Assembly: GCA_018401455.1 (NCBI GenBank)
Contig: JAGYKU010000012.1
Location: 1-56,335 of the forward strand
Source of the DNA: Flavobacteriales bacterium
Lineage (GTDB): Bacteria; Bacteroidota; Bacteroidia; Flavobacteriales_D; Parvicellaceae
Length of the DNA: 56,335 nucleotides
Direction: 5' to 3'
The notes beneath the pieces were generated by a model, which saw nothing but the letters and a program-made list of their open reading frames with translations, was not told the origin of the DNA and searched no databases. Positions 9,758 to 19,407 of the stretch are shown in pieces; position 1 is the first letter of the stretch, and each line of letters starts with the position of its first letter. A program made the position numbers and the translations under genes.

Positions 9758-9864
9758 AAGTTAGTATTGGTTGATTAAGTGAATCTTTGACCACAAACGT
9801 ACTGATATTTGAGTTGTTATTTTAAAAAACTTGACCGAAATGTTTATATTTTCAAAAATTGTTT

Positions 9865-9872
9865 TATATTTG
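9865..9872 (+). promoter_or_regulatory. -7 element of rimP-nusA operon promoter
   Basis: TATATTTG is an exact match to the Bacteroidota -7 consensus TAnnTTTG. Transcription would begin near 9879, giving a leader of about 60 nt that contains the hairpin at 9902-9927. No clear -33 TTG is visible at the usual distance. Confidence 0.65.
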
Positions 9873-9901
9873 CACTATCTAACATATAGATTTAATGAAT
9901 G

Positions 9902-9927
9902 AGAGGGGACGCAAGTCCCCTCTTTTT
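9902..9927 (+). terminator. terminator-like leader hairpin before rimP (attenuator candidate)
   Basis: AGAGGGGAC-GCAA-GTCCCCTCT is a perfect 9-bp stem capped by a GCAA tetraloop and followed directly by a U-rich tract. It has every mark of an intrinsic terminator. It sits between the promoter at 9865 and the rimP start at 9939, so it should act on transcripts entering the operon. Confidence 0.8.
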
Positions 9928-9938
9928 GTACCAATAAA

Positions 9939-10430
9939 ATGATAAAAAAAGAAACTGTAAGAGCTTTAGCGCAAGAAAGAATTGACGAATTGGATTGCGG
10001 AATTTTCATTGTGGAAATTTCAATTTCACCAGCCAATGATATCCTTGTGGAATTAGATAAAATGGGAAGTGGCGTAGCAATTAATGAATGTGTAAGCGTG
10101 AGCAGAAATATCGAACATAACCTCGATAGAGAAGTACAAGATTTTTCACTTTCTGTTTCTTCAGCGGGGATGGACAAGCCGCTCAGAGTAAAAGAGCAGT
10201 TTGAAAAAAATAAAGGAAGAACCGTTAGAGCCATCTTGGAGCACGGAAGTATAGAGGGTGTTCTTTTGTCTTTTGATGATCATCAATTGGTAATAGAATC
10301 CGAACACAAAGAGAAAGAAGAAGGTAAAAAGAAAAAAATATTGGTAAAGAAAGAAAACGTATTGCTTTGGGATGATATCAAAGAAGTGAAGCGCGTAATA
10401 GACTTTGGGAAAATAAAGAATTTAAAATAA
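9939..10430 (+). CDS. rimP: ribosome maturation factor RimP
   Basis: 163 residues matching RimP, the cytoplasmic factor that helps 30S subunit maturation. The N-terminal domain has the family's FIVEISISPANDILVELDK strand pattern and the C.SVSR.IE segment. DFSLSVSSAGMDKPLR corresponds to the highly conserved Y.LEVSSPGLDRPL motif at the domain junction, and an SH3-like C-terminal half follows (~95-160). The start follows the leader hairpin by 12 bp and is A-rich with no Shine-Dalgarno, normal for this phylum. It is first in the operon with nusA (27 bp gap) and infB, the classic bacterial order. The hairpin in its leader suggests control by premature termination. Confidence 0.96.
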   Translation: MIKKETVRALAQERIDELDCGIFIVEISISPANDILVELDKMGSGVAINECVSVSRNIEHNLDREVQDFSLSVSSAGMDKPLRVKEQFEKNKGRTVRAILEHGSIEGVLLSFDDHQLVIESEHKEKEEGKKKKILVKKENVLLWDDIKEVKRVIDFGKIKNLK

Positions 10431-10457
10431 TCATATAGTTTAATTAAATAAGTAACA

Positions 10458-11693
10458 ATGAATGCAATAGAACTAATAGAATCATTCTCTGAGTTCAAAG
10501 AAATGAGAAACATCGACCGTGTGACGATGATGAGTATGCTAGAAGATGTTTTTAGAGCGACTCTTAAAAAACGTTTTGGAACAGATGAGAATGTAGATAT
10601 TATTATCAATCCTGATAAAGGCGATTTGGAAATTTGGCTCAACAGAACCATTGTAGAAGATGGAATGGTAGAAGATGATGCTTTAGAAATCGAATACAGT
10701 CAAGCGATAAAAATCGAACCAGATTTTGAAATTGGAGAAGAAGTTTCTGAGGAAATTAAAATGGAAAACTTTGGAAGAAGAAACATCTTGTCTTTAAGAC
10801 AAAATTTGGCTGCCAAATTGATGGAGCTTGAAAAAGAAAACATCATTTCTGTTTATAAAGATAGAGTAGGAGAAATCGTAACTGGTGAGGTTTACCAAAT
10901 TTGGAAAAGAGAGATTTTAGTTTTAGATGATGAAGGAAACGAATTGGTTTTACCAAAACACGAACAAATTCCTTCAGATTTTTTCAAAAAAGGAGATACT
11001 ATTAGAGCAGTCGTTTCTGATGTAGTAGTAAAAAATGGTTCACCGGTGATTGTGCTTTCAAGAACAAATCCTGCATTCTTAGAAAGATTGTTTGAATTAG
11101 AAGTTCCTGAAGTTTTTGATGGTTTGATTACGATTAAGAAAATTGTTAGAGAACCAGGTGAAAGAGCTAAAGTTGCTGTGGAATCTTATGATGATAGAAT
11201 AGATCCAGTTGGTGCTTGTGTGGGAATGAAAGGTTCTAGAATTCATGGAATCGTTAGAGAGTTGAGAAATGAAAATATTGACGTTATCAACTGGACATCA
11301 AATCCACAATTATTAATTCAAAGAGCTTTGAGCCCTGCAAAAATAGTTTCTATGGAATTGTTTGAGGAAGAAAGCAGAGTGAATGTTTATTTAAAACCAG
11401 ATCAAGTTTCTTTGGCAATTGGTAAAGGTGGTCACAATATCAAATTGGCTTCAAAATTATGTGGCTACGAAATAGACGTGTATAGAGAAGGAGCCGAAGA
11501 TATCGATGATGTAGATTTGGATGAATTTACTGATGAAATCGATGATTGGATCATTGATGAATTGAAAGCAGTAGGTTGCGATACGGCAAAATCTGTATTG
11601 GAATTAACTCCAGAAGAATTGGTGAAAAGAACTGATTTAGAAGAAGAAACCATTGCTGAAATTTACAGAGTATTAAGAGAAGAATTCGAATAA
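10458..11693 (+). CDS. nusA: transcription termination/antitermination factor NusA
   Basis: 411 residues. The N-terminal RNA-polymerase-binding domain occupies ~1-125. The S1 domain follows (~130-200, GEIVTGEVYQIWKREILVLDD), then two KH domains (~205-345; GACVGMKGSRIHGIVRELRNENIDVI and LAIGKGGHNIKLASKL). The C-terminal ~60 residues are acidic and carry a helix-hairpin-helix-like segment (LELTPEELVKRTDLEEETIAEIYRVLREEF). NusA binds elongating RNA polymerase and modulates pausing, termination and antitermination. It sits between rimP and infB. NusA acting on the hairpin upstream of rimP would form a feedback loop; this is inference. Confidence 0.97.
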   Translation: MNAIELIESFSEFKEMRNIDRVTMMSMLEDVFRATLKKRFGTDENVDIIINPDKGDLEIWLNRTIVEDGMVEDDALEIEYSQAIKIEPDFEIGEEVSEEIKMENFGRRNILSLRQNLAAKLMELEKENIISVYKDRVGEIVTGEVYQIWKREILVLDDEGNELVLPKHEQIPSDFFKKGDTIRAVVSDVVVKNGSPVIVLSRTNPAFLERLFELEVPEVFDGLITIKKIVREPGERAKVAVESYDDRIDPVGACVGMKGSRIHGIVRELRNENIDVINWTSNPQLLIQRALSPAKIVSMELFEEESRVNVYLKPDQVSLAIGKGGHNIKLASKLCGYEIDVYREGAEDIDDVDLDEFTDEIDDWIIDELKAVGCDTAKSVLELTPEELVKRTDLEEETIAEIYRVLREEFE

Positions 11694-11704
11694 TATAATA
11701 AATA

Positions 11705-11748
11705 TTTAACCTTAGAGCTCTATATTCTAGAGCTCTAAAAAGGTTAAA
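11705..11748 (+). promoter_or_regulatory. long inverted repeat in the nusA-infB gap
   Basis: TTTAACC plus TTAGAGCTCTA (11705-11722) pairs with TAGAGCTCTAA (11728-11738) and GGTTAAA (11742-11748). This gives an 18-bp stem with a 5-nt loop and a 3-nt bulge. It is followed by only a weak T tract, so it may be a terminator, an RNA-processing site or an mRNA stabiliser. Confidence 0.55.
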
Positions 11749-11890
11749 AGTATTATTTTTGAGAAGTCAATTTCAAGAATAATGCTCATCCACTTTTTGA
11801 TATTTACATCATATCGTAAATATCTTTTTTAGAAGAGATTTCCCTATTAAAAAGGGATTTCGTAATATTGCAAATTATAAAGAACAATTA

Positions 11891-14701
11891 ATGTCTATAG
11901 TAAGAAGATTAAGTAAGGTAGCTAGAGAGTTTAACGTTGGTACTTCAACCATCGTTGATTACTTGAGTTCCAAAGGAAAAGAGATTGAATCGAGCCCAAA
12001 TACAAAGATTGAGCAAGATATGTATGATCTACTTCTTCAGGAATTTTCAAGTGAAAAATCTGTCAAAGAAAAAATTGACGAAGTAAGAATTGAGAAAAAA
12101 GAGAAGAAAGAAGAAGCTGCTTTGCCTAAAGTTGAAGAAGTAAAGGAAGAAGTAGTTGAGAAAAAGGAAGAACCTGTCGTTGAAACTCCAGTTCCTGCTA
12201 AGAAAGACATAGTTGTTGAAAAAACAAAAGAAGAACCAAAGGTTGAGGTGAAAAAAGAAGAAGTTCCTAAAGCACCCGAGCCTAAGGAAGTTATTATAGA
12301 AGAAGCGTCTGATAAAGATGAAACAATAAAAGCGAAAGCAGGTAAACTGACTGGCCCATCAGTTGTTGGTAAAATAGAATTAACCAACGAAAGAAGAGGT
12401 AAAAGTAAAACAACTGCCAAGCAAGATGCTGAAAAAGCAAGACAAGAGATTAAAGACAAGGCAAAAGAAGAGGCTAAAAAAGTTGAGCCAAAAGTTGCCG
12501 AAAAACCTGTCGAAAAAGTAGTCGAAAAACCAAAAGAGGAAGAGAAAGAACAAAAAATTCCGCCTTTAGAAATTCAAACAATCAAAGCCAAAGCAGATAA
12601 GCTTTCTGGTGTGACAGTTTTGAGAACAATTGAATTGCCTGTAGATAAAGCAAAAGAAAAGAAAAATAAAGAAAGAGCTGAAAATGCAGAACGTAAAAAA
12701 CGTAAACGTATCAAAAAAGTTAACGTTAATGAAGTAGGGAATAAAGCGACTCAAGATTTCAAAAAAGCCAAAAAAGAAGCCGCTCCAAAACCGGAGATTT
12801 CTGATGAAGCTATCAAAAAAGAAATTCAAGAAACACTTGCTAGATTAAGTAATAAAACAAAAAACAAAGGAGTTAAACTTCGAAAAGATAAAAGACAGAA
12901 CAGAGCGAATCAAAGGGAAGCTGAGGCTATGCAAGCCGAAATGGAGCAAGGTACACTTAAGTTGACCGAGTTTGTAACAGTTTCGGAATTAGCAACGATG
13001 ATGGGACAATCCCCAACAGCAATTATCGGTACTTTGATGTCTATTGGAATTTTTGCGTCTATCAACCAAAGGCTAGATGCAGAAACACTAGCAATGGTAG
13101 CCGAAGAATATGGATTTGAAGTAGAGTGGGTGAGTGCTGATGTCACTGAATCTATACACGAAGAAGAAGACAACGCAGAAGATTTAATTGAAAGATCTCC
13201 AATTGTGACTGTAATGGGTCACGTAGATCACGGAAAAACATCTTTACTGGATTTTATTAGAAAATCAGATGTTACAACAGGTGAAGCAGGGGGAATTACC
13301 CAACATATTGGAGCTTATAGTGTAACTGGAGAAAGCGGTAGAAAAATCACATTCTTAGATACACCAGGTCACGAAGCGTTTACTGCGATGAGAGCCAGAG
13401 GTGCTCAAGTTACTGATATTGCAATTATTATTATTGCTGCCGATGATGACGTGATGCCTCAAACAAAAGAAGCAATCAATCACGCTCAAGCGGCTGGTGT
13501 TCCAATGGTTTTCGCTTTCAATAAAATTGACAAACCAGGAGCAAATGCTGATAAATTAAGAGAACAACTTTCAGGAATGAACATTCTTGTTGAAGAGTGG
13601 GGAGGAAAATTCCAAACTCAAGAAATTTCTGCAAAAACAGGAGTAGGTGTAGAAGAATTACTTGAAAAAGTACTTTTAGAAGCCGAAATACTTGAACTTA
13701 AAGCAAATCCTAATAGAAGTGCTGTAGGTACAGTTATAGAATCTACACTTGATAAAGGTAGAGGTTATGTTACTACTTTATTGGTTGAAAAAGGAACGTT
13801 AAAAGTAGGAGATGTAATTATTGCTGGTACTCAATATGGTCGTGTGAAAGTGATGCATGACGAACATGGAGTAGTTGTAAAAGAGGCAGGTCCAGCAAAA
13901 CCAGTTTCTATTTTAGGGATGCAAGGTTCTTCTAATGCTGGTGACAGATTCAATGTAATGTTGGATGAAAGAGAAGCAAAATCTATTGTTAACAAAAGAC
14001 AACAACTTCAAAGAGAGCAAGGACTTAGAACTACTAAACACATTACTCTTGAAGAAATCGGAAGAAGACTTGCGCTTGGAGATTTCAAAGAATTGAACTT
14101 AATTATTAAAGGAGATGTGGATGGTTCTGTTGAAGCATTAGCAGATTCTATGTTGAAATTATCAACGGATGAAATTCAAATCAATGTAATTCACAAAGGT
14201 GTAGGACAAATTACTGAATCTGACGTACTTCTTGCTACTGCTTCTGATGCGATTATCATTGGATTCCAAGTAAGACCTTCAGTAGGCGCTAGAAAACTTG
14301 CAGAAAAAGAAGAAATTGATATCAGAATGTATTCTATTATCTATAAGGCGATTGAGGAAATCAAAGAAGCGATGGAAGGAATGCTTTCTCCAGATGTGAA
14401 AGAAGAAATCACGGGTACTTGTGAAGTAAGAGATGTATTTACAATTACCAAAGTGGGGACGATTGCTGGTGGATTCGTTACTGAAGGTAAGATTACTAGA
14501 AATAGCCAAATCCGTGTTATTAGAGATGGAATTGTAATTCATACTGGTAAACTAGGTTCATTGAAACGATTCAAAGATGATGTGAAAGAGGTTACGCACA
14601 ACTACGAATGTGGATTGAATGTAGATAAATTCAATGATATGCAAGTAGGCGATGTAATTGAAGCGTTTGAAGAGGTAGAAGTTGCAAGAAAACTGAAATA
14701 A
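11891..14701 (+). CDS. infB: translation initiation factor IF-2
   Basis: 936 residues. The N-terminus has the IF2_N-like fold ([24 protein letters not shown]). A ~300-residue Lys/Glu/Pro-rich low-complexity linker follows, common in Bacteroidota IF-2. A second IF2_N segment lies at ~355-410. The GTPase domain has G1 GHVDHGKT (~443-450), G3 DTPGHE and G4 NKID, followed by IF-2 domains II-IV up to the C-terminal fMet-tRNA-binding module. IF-2 delivers fMet-tRNA to the 30S subunit and drives subunit joining. It follows nusA after a 197-bp gap holding a strong hairpin and a possible second promoter (TAATATTG at 11863, one mismatch to consensus), so it may be partly independent of rimP-nusA. Confidence 0.97.
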   Translation: MSIVRRLSKVAREFNVGTSTIVDYLSSKGKEIESSPNTKIEQDMYDLLLQEFSSEKSVKEKIDEVRIEKKEKKEEAALPKVEEVKEEVVEKKEEPVVETPVPAKKDIVVEKTKEEPKVEVKKEEVPKAPEPKEVIIEEASDKDETIKAKAGKLTGPSVVGKIELTNERRGKSKTTAKQDAEKARQEIKDKAKEEAKKVEPKVAEKPVEKVVEKPKEEEKEQKIPPLEIQTIKAKADKLSGVTVLRTIELPVDKAKEKKNKERAENAERKKRKRIKKVNVNEVGNKATQDFKKAKKEAAPKPEISDEAIKKEIQETLARLSNKTKNKGVKLRKDKRQNRANQREAEAMQAEMEQGTLKLTEFVTVSELATMMGQSPTAIIGTLMSIGIFASINQRLDAETLAMVAEEYGFEVEWVSADVTESIHEEEDNAEDLIERSPIVTVMGHVDHGKTSLLDFIRKSDVTTGEAGGITQHIGAYSVTGESGRKITFLDTPGHEAFTAMRARGAQVTDIAIIIIAADDDVMPQTKEAINHAQAAGVPMVFAFNKIDKPGANADKLREQLSGMNILVEEWGGKFQTQEISAKTGVGVEELLEKVLLEAEILELKANPNRSAVGTVIESTLDKGRGYVTTLLVEKGTLKVGDVIIAGTQYGRVKVMHDEHGVVVKEAGPAKPVSILGMQGSSNAGDRFNVMLDEREAKSIVNKRQQLQREQGLRTTKHITLEEIGRRLALGDFKELNLIIKGDVDGSVEALADSMLKLSTDEIQINVIHKGVGQITESDVLLATASDAIIIGFQVRPSVGARKLAEKEEIDIRMYSIIYKAIEEIKEAMEGMLSPDVKEEITGTCEVRDVFTITKVGTIAGGFVTEGKITRNSQIRVIRDGIVIHTGKLGSLKRFKDDVKEVTHNYECGLNVDKFNDMQVGDVIEAFEEVEVARKLK

Positions 14702-14712
14702 TCACTTGACAG

Positions 14713-15426
14713 ATGCGTCAAGTAATAAGAGGAATTTATCTTGGTCATATCAACTACTCCGAAAGTAGTGTCATTGGAAGGTTTTATACGCTTGAATATG
14801 GAAAGCAAAGTTTTGTTCTTAAAGGCGTAAAAACTAAAAAGAGTAAAATGATTGGCTTGCTTCAGCCGTTGAATGAGATAGAAATCATTTCAAATTTTCA
14901 ACCACAAAAGAACCTTAATACCTGTTATAATGTTGCGCCTATTCAGTTGAGAAATCAAATATATTCTGATATTCGCAAAACGACTATAGCCTTATTCTTG
15001 AGTGAAATTCTCAATAAATCCATTATAGAGGAAGAACCCAATTTTCCTTTGTATCATTTTATTTTGAGCAATATCAAAACTTTGGATGAAAATAGATTTG
15101 ATTCCAATTTTCACATCTCATTTCTACTAGAGCTCTCATTATTTTTAGGGTTTTATCCACTAAAATCAATTCATAAAAGTGACGTACTTTTTAATTTGGA
15201 AGAAGGTGTGTTTGAAAATGAAAATTCAGGATCGCCTTTACACTTAAATAAAATAACTTCAGAAAGTTTATCCAATGCTTTGACTAATGGCTTTGAAAAC
15301 AATCTTTTAAACAAAAAATCTAGATTTGAATTGTTAGATGGATTGGTAACTTATTATGAAGTACAATTGGGCCTAAAAACCAACACTTTTCAGTCTCACG
15401 AAATTCTTAAAACAGTTTTTGAGTGA
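14713..15426 (+). CDS. recO: DNA repair protein RecO
   Basis: 237 residues, the usual RecO length. The N-terminal OB-fold is recognisable (VIRGIYLGHINYSESSVIGRFYTLEYGKQSFVLKGVK) and the helical C-terminal domain follows. RecO works with RecF and RecR to load RecA onto SSB-coated gaps. The family's zinc-binding cysteines are absent, as in many Bacteroidota members. It starts 11 bp after infB, so it probably belongs to that transcript. Its last ~105 bp are repeated, at about 83% identity, near 22081-22186, at the far side of a block of accessory genes. The recO tail seen here may therefore have been acquired or duplicated together with that block. Confidence 0.9.
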   Translation: MRQVIRGIYLGHINYSESSVIGRFYTLEYGKQSFVLKGVKTKKSKMIGLLQPLNEIEIISNFQPQKNLNTCYNVAPIQLRNQIYSDIRKTTIALFLSEILNKSIIEEEPNFPLYHFILSNIKTLDENRFDSNFHISFLLELSLFLGFYPLKSIHKSDVLFNLEEGVFENENSGSPLHLNKITSESLSNALTNGFENNLLNKKSRFELLDGLVTYYEVQLGLKTNTFQSHEILKTVFE

Positions 15427-15440
15427 GCATTAAAAAATAT

Positions 15441-15653
15441 TTAAGGAATAATCTCTTTTAAATCTACTTGGAGTGCTTTACAAATTTTTAGTAATGTTTT
15501 TATCGTAGGATTAGTTCTACCTTTTTCAATTCTTATTAAATTAGGTTTTTCCATTTCGCATAAAAAAGAAAGTTCCAAAGACGAAAGATTCTTTTCTTTT
15601 CGAATTGAGACAATTTTGTCACCTATTTCTTTTATATATTCTAAATCTGACAA
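15441..15653 (-). CDS. XRE-family HTH transcriptional regulator
   Basis: 70 residues comprising one Cro/C1-type helix-turn-helix: IRKEKNLSSLELSFLCEMEK is followed by NLIRIEKGRTNPTIKTLLKICKALQVDLKEIIP. This is the compact XRE form with no effector domain, often found beside accessory or mobile genes. It is convergent with recO, 14 bp from the recO stop. It is divergent from the large metzincin-like T9SS gene, with only 86 bp between the start codons. That gap contains an 18-bp perfect palindrome and a second inverted repeat, plausible operator sites for self-control and control of the T9SS gene. Confidence 0.88.
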   Translation of the reverse strand: MSDLEYIKEIGDKIVSIRKEKNLSSLELSFLCEMEKPNLIRIEKGRTNPTIKTLLKICKALQVDLKEIIP

Positions 15654-15660
15654 TCATTGC

Positions 15661-15678
15661 AATTAATTTAAATTAATT
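15661..15678. promoter_or_regulatory. perfect 18-bp palindrome, candidate XRE operator
   Basis: AATTAATTTAAATTAATT is exactly self-complementary and lies 8 bp upstream of the XRE start codon. AT-rich palindromes arise easily in this genome, so the operator role is inferred from position. Confidence 0.4.
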
Positions 15679-15689
15679 ACCACAAAAGG

Positions 15690-15703
15690 TATCATAAATG
15701 ATA
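15690..15703. promoter_or_regulatory. inverted repeat TATCAT-AA-ATGATA, candidate operator
   Basis: Six-bp arms around a 2-bp spacer lie immediately upstream of TATATTTA (15710-15717), a near match to the -7 element that would drive the metzincin-like gene. A protein bound here would overlap that promoter. Confidence 0.4.
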
Positions 15704-15739
15704 TTTTTATATATTTACATAAACTTTAAAACTATTATT

Positions 15740-18700
15740 ATGAAAAAACTGATGTATTTATTACTGTGTTCATTGATATTGAACACAAATTTTACCCAAC
15801 AAAACTGTGGGGTTTTGGAGGATTTTAAGGTAAGCCCCATCCATAATGAAGCTTCACCGATATTAAATGTGAGATTAAAGTTTCATATTTTACAAAAATC
15901 CACGACAGATCCACAGAATTTTATTGATGACGCTACAACAAGACAGGCTTTGAAAGATATGGTTGCAAATATAAACTCATTTTATAGGTTTTTGGACGAC
16001 CCTACACTTCCGGTATTACCTCCAGAACAAGAAGTGAAAGATAGTCGAATACAATTTATTTTAGATGATGAAGATATTGTTTATGTTGTAGATTACAACG
16101 GCTGGAATAGACGTTTTGATGAATCATTTAATTATTCTATTATTGCGGCAATTGACCATATTACAGGAACTACGCCACAAAGTCAGTTAGTGGAAATAGA
16201 GTTTCAATTTTTAGGACAAGTTAATCCAAATCAAAATGAAAGAATAAGAGCGGTAAATGTAACAGATGCAAACGGTGTTGTTCATAGTTTAGATTATATT
16301 GACGGTAGTGTTAGTTACAATGGCACTACAAATATTTCTTCGATACGTGTAGCAAATTATTCTAATATTGATTTCGATAATTCAACAAATATTAATCTTT
16401 TGATAGAAAAGGATTTAAATACATCAAATGATAATTATCTAACTTATGGACAATCAGACCCGACACATATACATGTTTTCTGGACAGGAGGAGAATCCTT
16501 AAATCAAACTGAAGGTGGTGCAGGGCCACCAAATAATTGGGTAAACATGATGTTTTCATACACTTATACTGGTCTACCCGAATGGGCAACAACACAACTA
16601 TTGGCTCATGAAATAGGACATAACCTCTCGCTTAGTCACACACATGAAGGAGGAGGTTCTCCACAGTTTCCAGATTTATCTAGCGTTGATATTGGTGGTT
16701 TTATTCCATGTAGTGTAAGTACTCCTACAAGCAACAATATCATGGGTTATAATATGTGTAGAAGATATTTTTCGCCTCTTCAAATTGCTGCAATGAGACA
16801 ATATTTGTCAAATGGTAATGGAAGGGTTTTGATAGAGCAATGTACAGATTTTGAAAATCAAGAAACCATAATCTCTGAGAACACCATTTGGAACCAAACT
16901 CAAATAGTCCCAGATAATGTTATTATTAGTAATAATTCTAGATTAACAATAAACTGTACTGTTTATATGTCCCCAAGTGCTAGGTTTATTGTAGAGCCAG
17001 GTTCTGAATTGATAGTTATGAATGGATATATCACTTCGCTATGTGAAAATGAACTTTGGGGAGGTATAGATGTTCATGGAAATAGATACGCTAATCAAAA
17101 CAGCACCAATCAAGGGTTTGTACACCTCAACAACTCCAGTATAGAAAGAGCCTATAGAGGGGTGAGGACTATTGCTGTTGACAATAATGGTAATCAAGAT
17201 TGGTCCAAAACAGGAGGTATCGTTTGGGTAAATAACGCTACTTTTTTGAATTGTAAAAAAGGAATAGAATTTTTATCTTATCACAATTTTTACGTACAAA
17301 ATCAACCTAATGAAGTAGCTAACAAAAGTTTTATCATCAATTCTACATTTACTTCTAATTCACCACACAATAGTCCAGTTGGGATTGATCTAGATGCATT
17401 TATTTCAATGTTTGATGTAAATGGAATTGTTATTAGAAACAATACTTTTGAAAATACTAGACATATTAATCCTCAAGCTGTACCAATGAATAAAAAAGGT
17501 AGAGGAATTGTAAGTTTAGATGCCAATTACAAATTGGATGGATTTATCTCTGTCCATACTGGACAACCTGTTCCTAATACAGGAAATAAGTTTATACATT
17601 TGGCAGATGCTGTTAGAGTAGGTTCTGGTTCTGGTAGAGCAGATGTAGTAATAAGGTATAATGATTTCTTTGAAAATGTAAATGGAATTGTTTTAGAAGC
17701 TGGTAATTATGCTGAAATTCACAATAATGAAATAAGAACTAGACCCAAAAACTCTATAGATTTTACTTTTGGTATTCACACAGTAGGTGCTTACGGTTAC
17801 AAAATTCAAGAAAATAATTTTACAAACTTTAGCGTTACTAAGTCAATAAATATTTTTACCAGTAATTCTTCTTCTGTAACTAGTGGTCAAATCTATAATA
17901 ACGATATGGAAAATAAATTCTACGGAGTGCAAACAGCCTTTAACAACAGTGCACTTAGATTTGATTGCAACGATATCAATAAACTTGTTTCTGGAAGAAT
18001 TGATTTTAACCATTATAGTGGGGAGATAAATCGAATAGGAACAGCAGGAACACCCGCCAACAATGTCTTTACAGGAACTACGTGCGATGCGCTTAATAAA
18101 TCACAAATATACTCTGTCACAACAGATATTTCTTCGCCTCTTAATCCTTCTGATCCTTTTAACTTAAACTATGTGGCTAAAACGGGTTCGGTTAATCCAT
18201 CTTGTCATAATTTAGGAGGATATATGAGTTTTTCAGGTAATGATAACTTTTGTATTTCTGAAATCATTCCTATAGGTGGAGGAGTGGGACCCAAAGTAAA
18301 TGATCTTAAAAAGAAAGTAGGCGACACCAAAACCGAAATCGCACAATTGAAAACTATTCTTGCAAGTGGAGAGGACCAAACTTTGATAGATGCTATTGCT
18401 ACGCAGAGTACAGGCGTATTAAAAAATACATTGATGCAAGCATCTCCTTATTTGAGCGATAGAGTTCTGAATGATTACTTGAACAAAGGGAATGTGCCTC
18501 ATGGACATGTAAAAGAAGTAGTAATTGCCAATTCGCCTGTGAGTGCTGATGTAAAAAATACGATAGACAATATGAACTTGCCTAATGGCATCAGAAATCA
18601 AATCAATGCCGCACAAACCGGAATTTCTGAAAGAACTATACTCGAATTAGAGATAAGAGCTAAAAATACAGAACGATTGAATACGATAGATGATGTAGTA

Positions 18701-19402
18701 AGAATCTATCTAGACACCAATTGGGTGGATAGTGCAGTAGTTTTTCTTGAGCAAGAAGGCTCCATGGAAGCCATTTGTGCCTTAGTGCCATTGGAAATAA
18801 ATAGAGATACTGTAAAAGCTAAAGGACATATTTCTGTTTTGAGAACCCAAGCCGATGCAATTGAATCTATAGATCCTTATTCTGAAAAAGCGATAAACAT
18901 CAAAGGGTTTTGTGATTTTCATGAAATGATGCTTCAAATTAAAAATAGACCCGGATCTTATTTTGATATGAGTCAGCGAGAATTATTGCAATTGTCAGAG
19001 ATATCTAGGTCAAACCTTACCGTAGCGCCCAATGCGCAAGCCATACTTGGGTTTGTAAGTGGCAATTACAGAGAGTTGATAGGATATGAAGTATTTTTTC
19101 CAAAAAACATGACCCCAGATGAGGTGGAGTCTATTTTGTTGGAAGAAAACCCATCTACACTTTTGATGATGCCTAATCCTACTGCTGGTTTGGTAAACTT
19201 CGAATTGAAAAACATAGATATTGCCAATGATTATTATGAATTATTTATAACGGATATGCAAGGTAAACTCATAAAAATCATACCTTTGAGCAACCTTTCT
19301 GCGTATTATGAGTTTCTTACAGAAGACCAAGGTGTGTATTTAGTGCATTTACTTAAAAACGGAGAACGCATAGAAACTCAAAAATTGGTATTAACAAAAT
19401 AA
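15740..19402 (+). CDS. metzincin-like metalloprotease-domain T9SS surface protein
   Basis: 1220 residues from the ATG at 15740, which begins a good signal peptide (MKKLMYLLLCSLILNTNFTQ). An upstream ATG at 15698 would precede the likely transcription start. Residues ~20-375 form a protease-like domain with the extended zinc motif HEIGHNLSLSH (290-300) and a Met-turn-like NNIMGYNM (~332-339), the metzincin signature. Residues ~380-840 look like right-handed beta-helix sequence (VDNNGNQ, NNTFENT, IEFLSYHNFY). A coiled-coil-like stretch follows (~855-1000). The T9SS type A sorting domain ends KNGERIETQKLVLTK. It should be exported and displayed or released as a protease or adhesin. The sorting domain is nearly the same as in the next two genes. 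Confidence 0.85.
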   Translation: MKKLMYLLLCSLILNTNFTQQNCGVLEDFKVSPIHNEASPILNVRLKFHILQKSTTDPQNFIDDATTRQALKDMVANINSFYRFLDDPTLPVLPPEQEVKDSRIQFILDDEDIVYVVDYNGWNRRFDESFNYSIIAAIDHITGTTPQSQLVEIEFQFLGQVNPNQNERIRAVNVTDANGVVHSLDYIDGSVSYNGTTNISSIRVANYSNIDFDNSTNINLLIEKDLNTSNDNYLTYGQSDPTHIHVFWTGGESLNQTEGGAGPPNNWVNMMFSYTYTGLPEWATTQLLAHEIGHNLSLSHTHEGGGSPQFPDLSSVDIGGFIPCSVSTPTSNNIMGYNMCRRYFSPLQIAAMRQYLSNGNGRVLIEQCTDFENQETIISENTIWNQTQIVPDNVIISNNSRLTINCTVYMSPSARFIVEPGSELIVMNGYITSLCENELWGGIDVHGNRYANQNSTNQGFVHLNNSSIERAYRGVRTIAVDNNGNQDWSKTGGIVWVNNATFLNCKKGIEFLSYHNFYVQNQPNEVANKSFIINSTFTSNSPHNSPVGIDLDAFISMFDVNGIVIRNNTFENTRHINPQAVPMNKKGRGIVSLDANYKLDGFISVHTGQPVPNTGNKFIHLADAVRVGSGSGRADVVIRYNDFFENVNGIVLEAGNYAEIHNNEIRTRPKNSIDFTFGIHTVGAYGYKIQENNFTNFSVTKSINIFTSNSSSVTSGQIYNNDMENKFYGVQTAFNNSALRFDCNDINKLVSGRIDFNHYSGEINRIGTAGTPANNVFTGTTCDALNKSQIYSVTTDISSPLNPSDPFNLNYVAKTGSVNPSCHNLGGYMSFSGNDNFCISEIIPIGGGVGPKVNDLKKKVGDTKTEIAQLKTILASGEDQTLIDAIATQSTGVLKNTLMQASPYLSDRVLNDYLNKGNVPHGHVKEVVIANSPVSADVKNTIDNMNLPNGIRNQINAAQTGISERTILELEIRAKNTERLNTIDDVVRIYLDTNWVDSAVVFLEQEGSMEAICALVPLEINRDTVKAKGHISVLRTQADAIESIDPYSEKAINIKGFCDFHEMMLQIKNRPGSYFDMSQRELLQLSEISRSNLTVAPNAQAILGFVSGNYRELIGYEVFFPKNMTPDEVESILLEENPSTLLMMPNPTAGLVNFELKNIDIANDYYELFITDMQGKLIKIIPLSNLSAYYEFLTEDQGVYLVHLLKNGERIETQKLVLTK

Positions 19403-19407
19403 CATCC

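Noticed and set aside
12037-12459. A 140-residue Ser/Thr-rich frame on the minus strand inside infB
   Set aside because: It is the antisense reading of the Lys/Glu-rich linker of IF-2; such low-complexity codons leave the opposite strand open.
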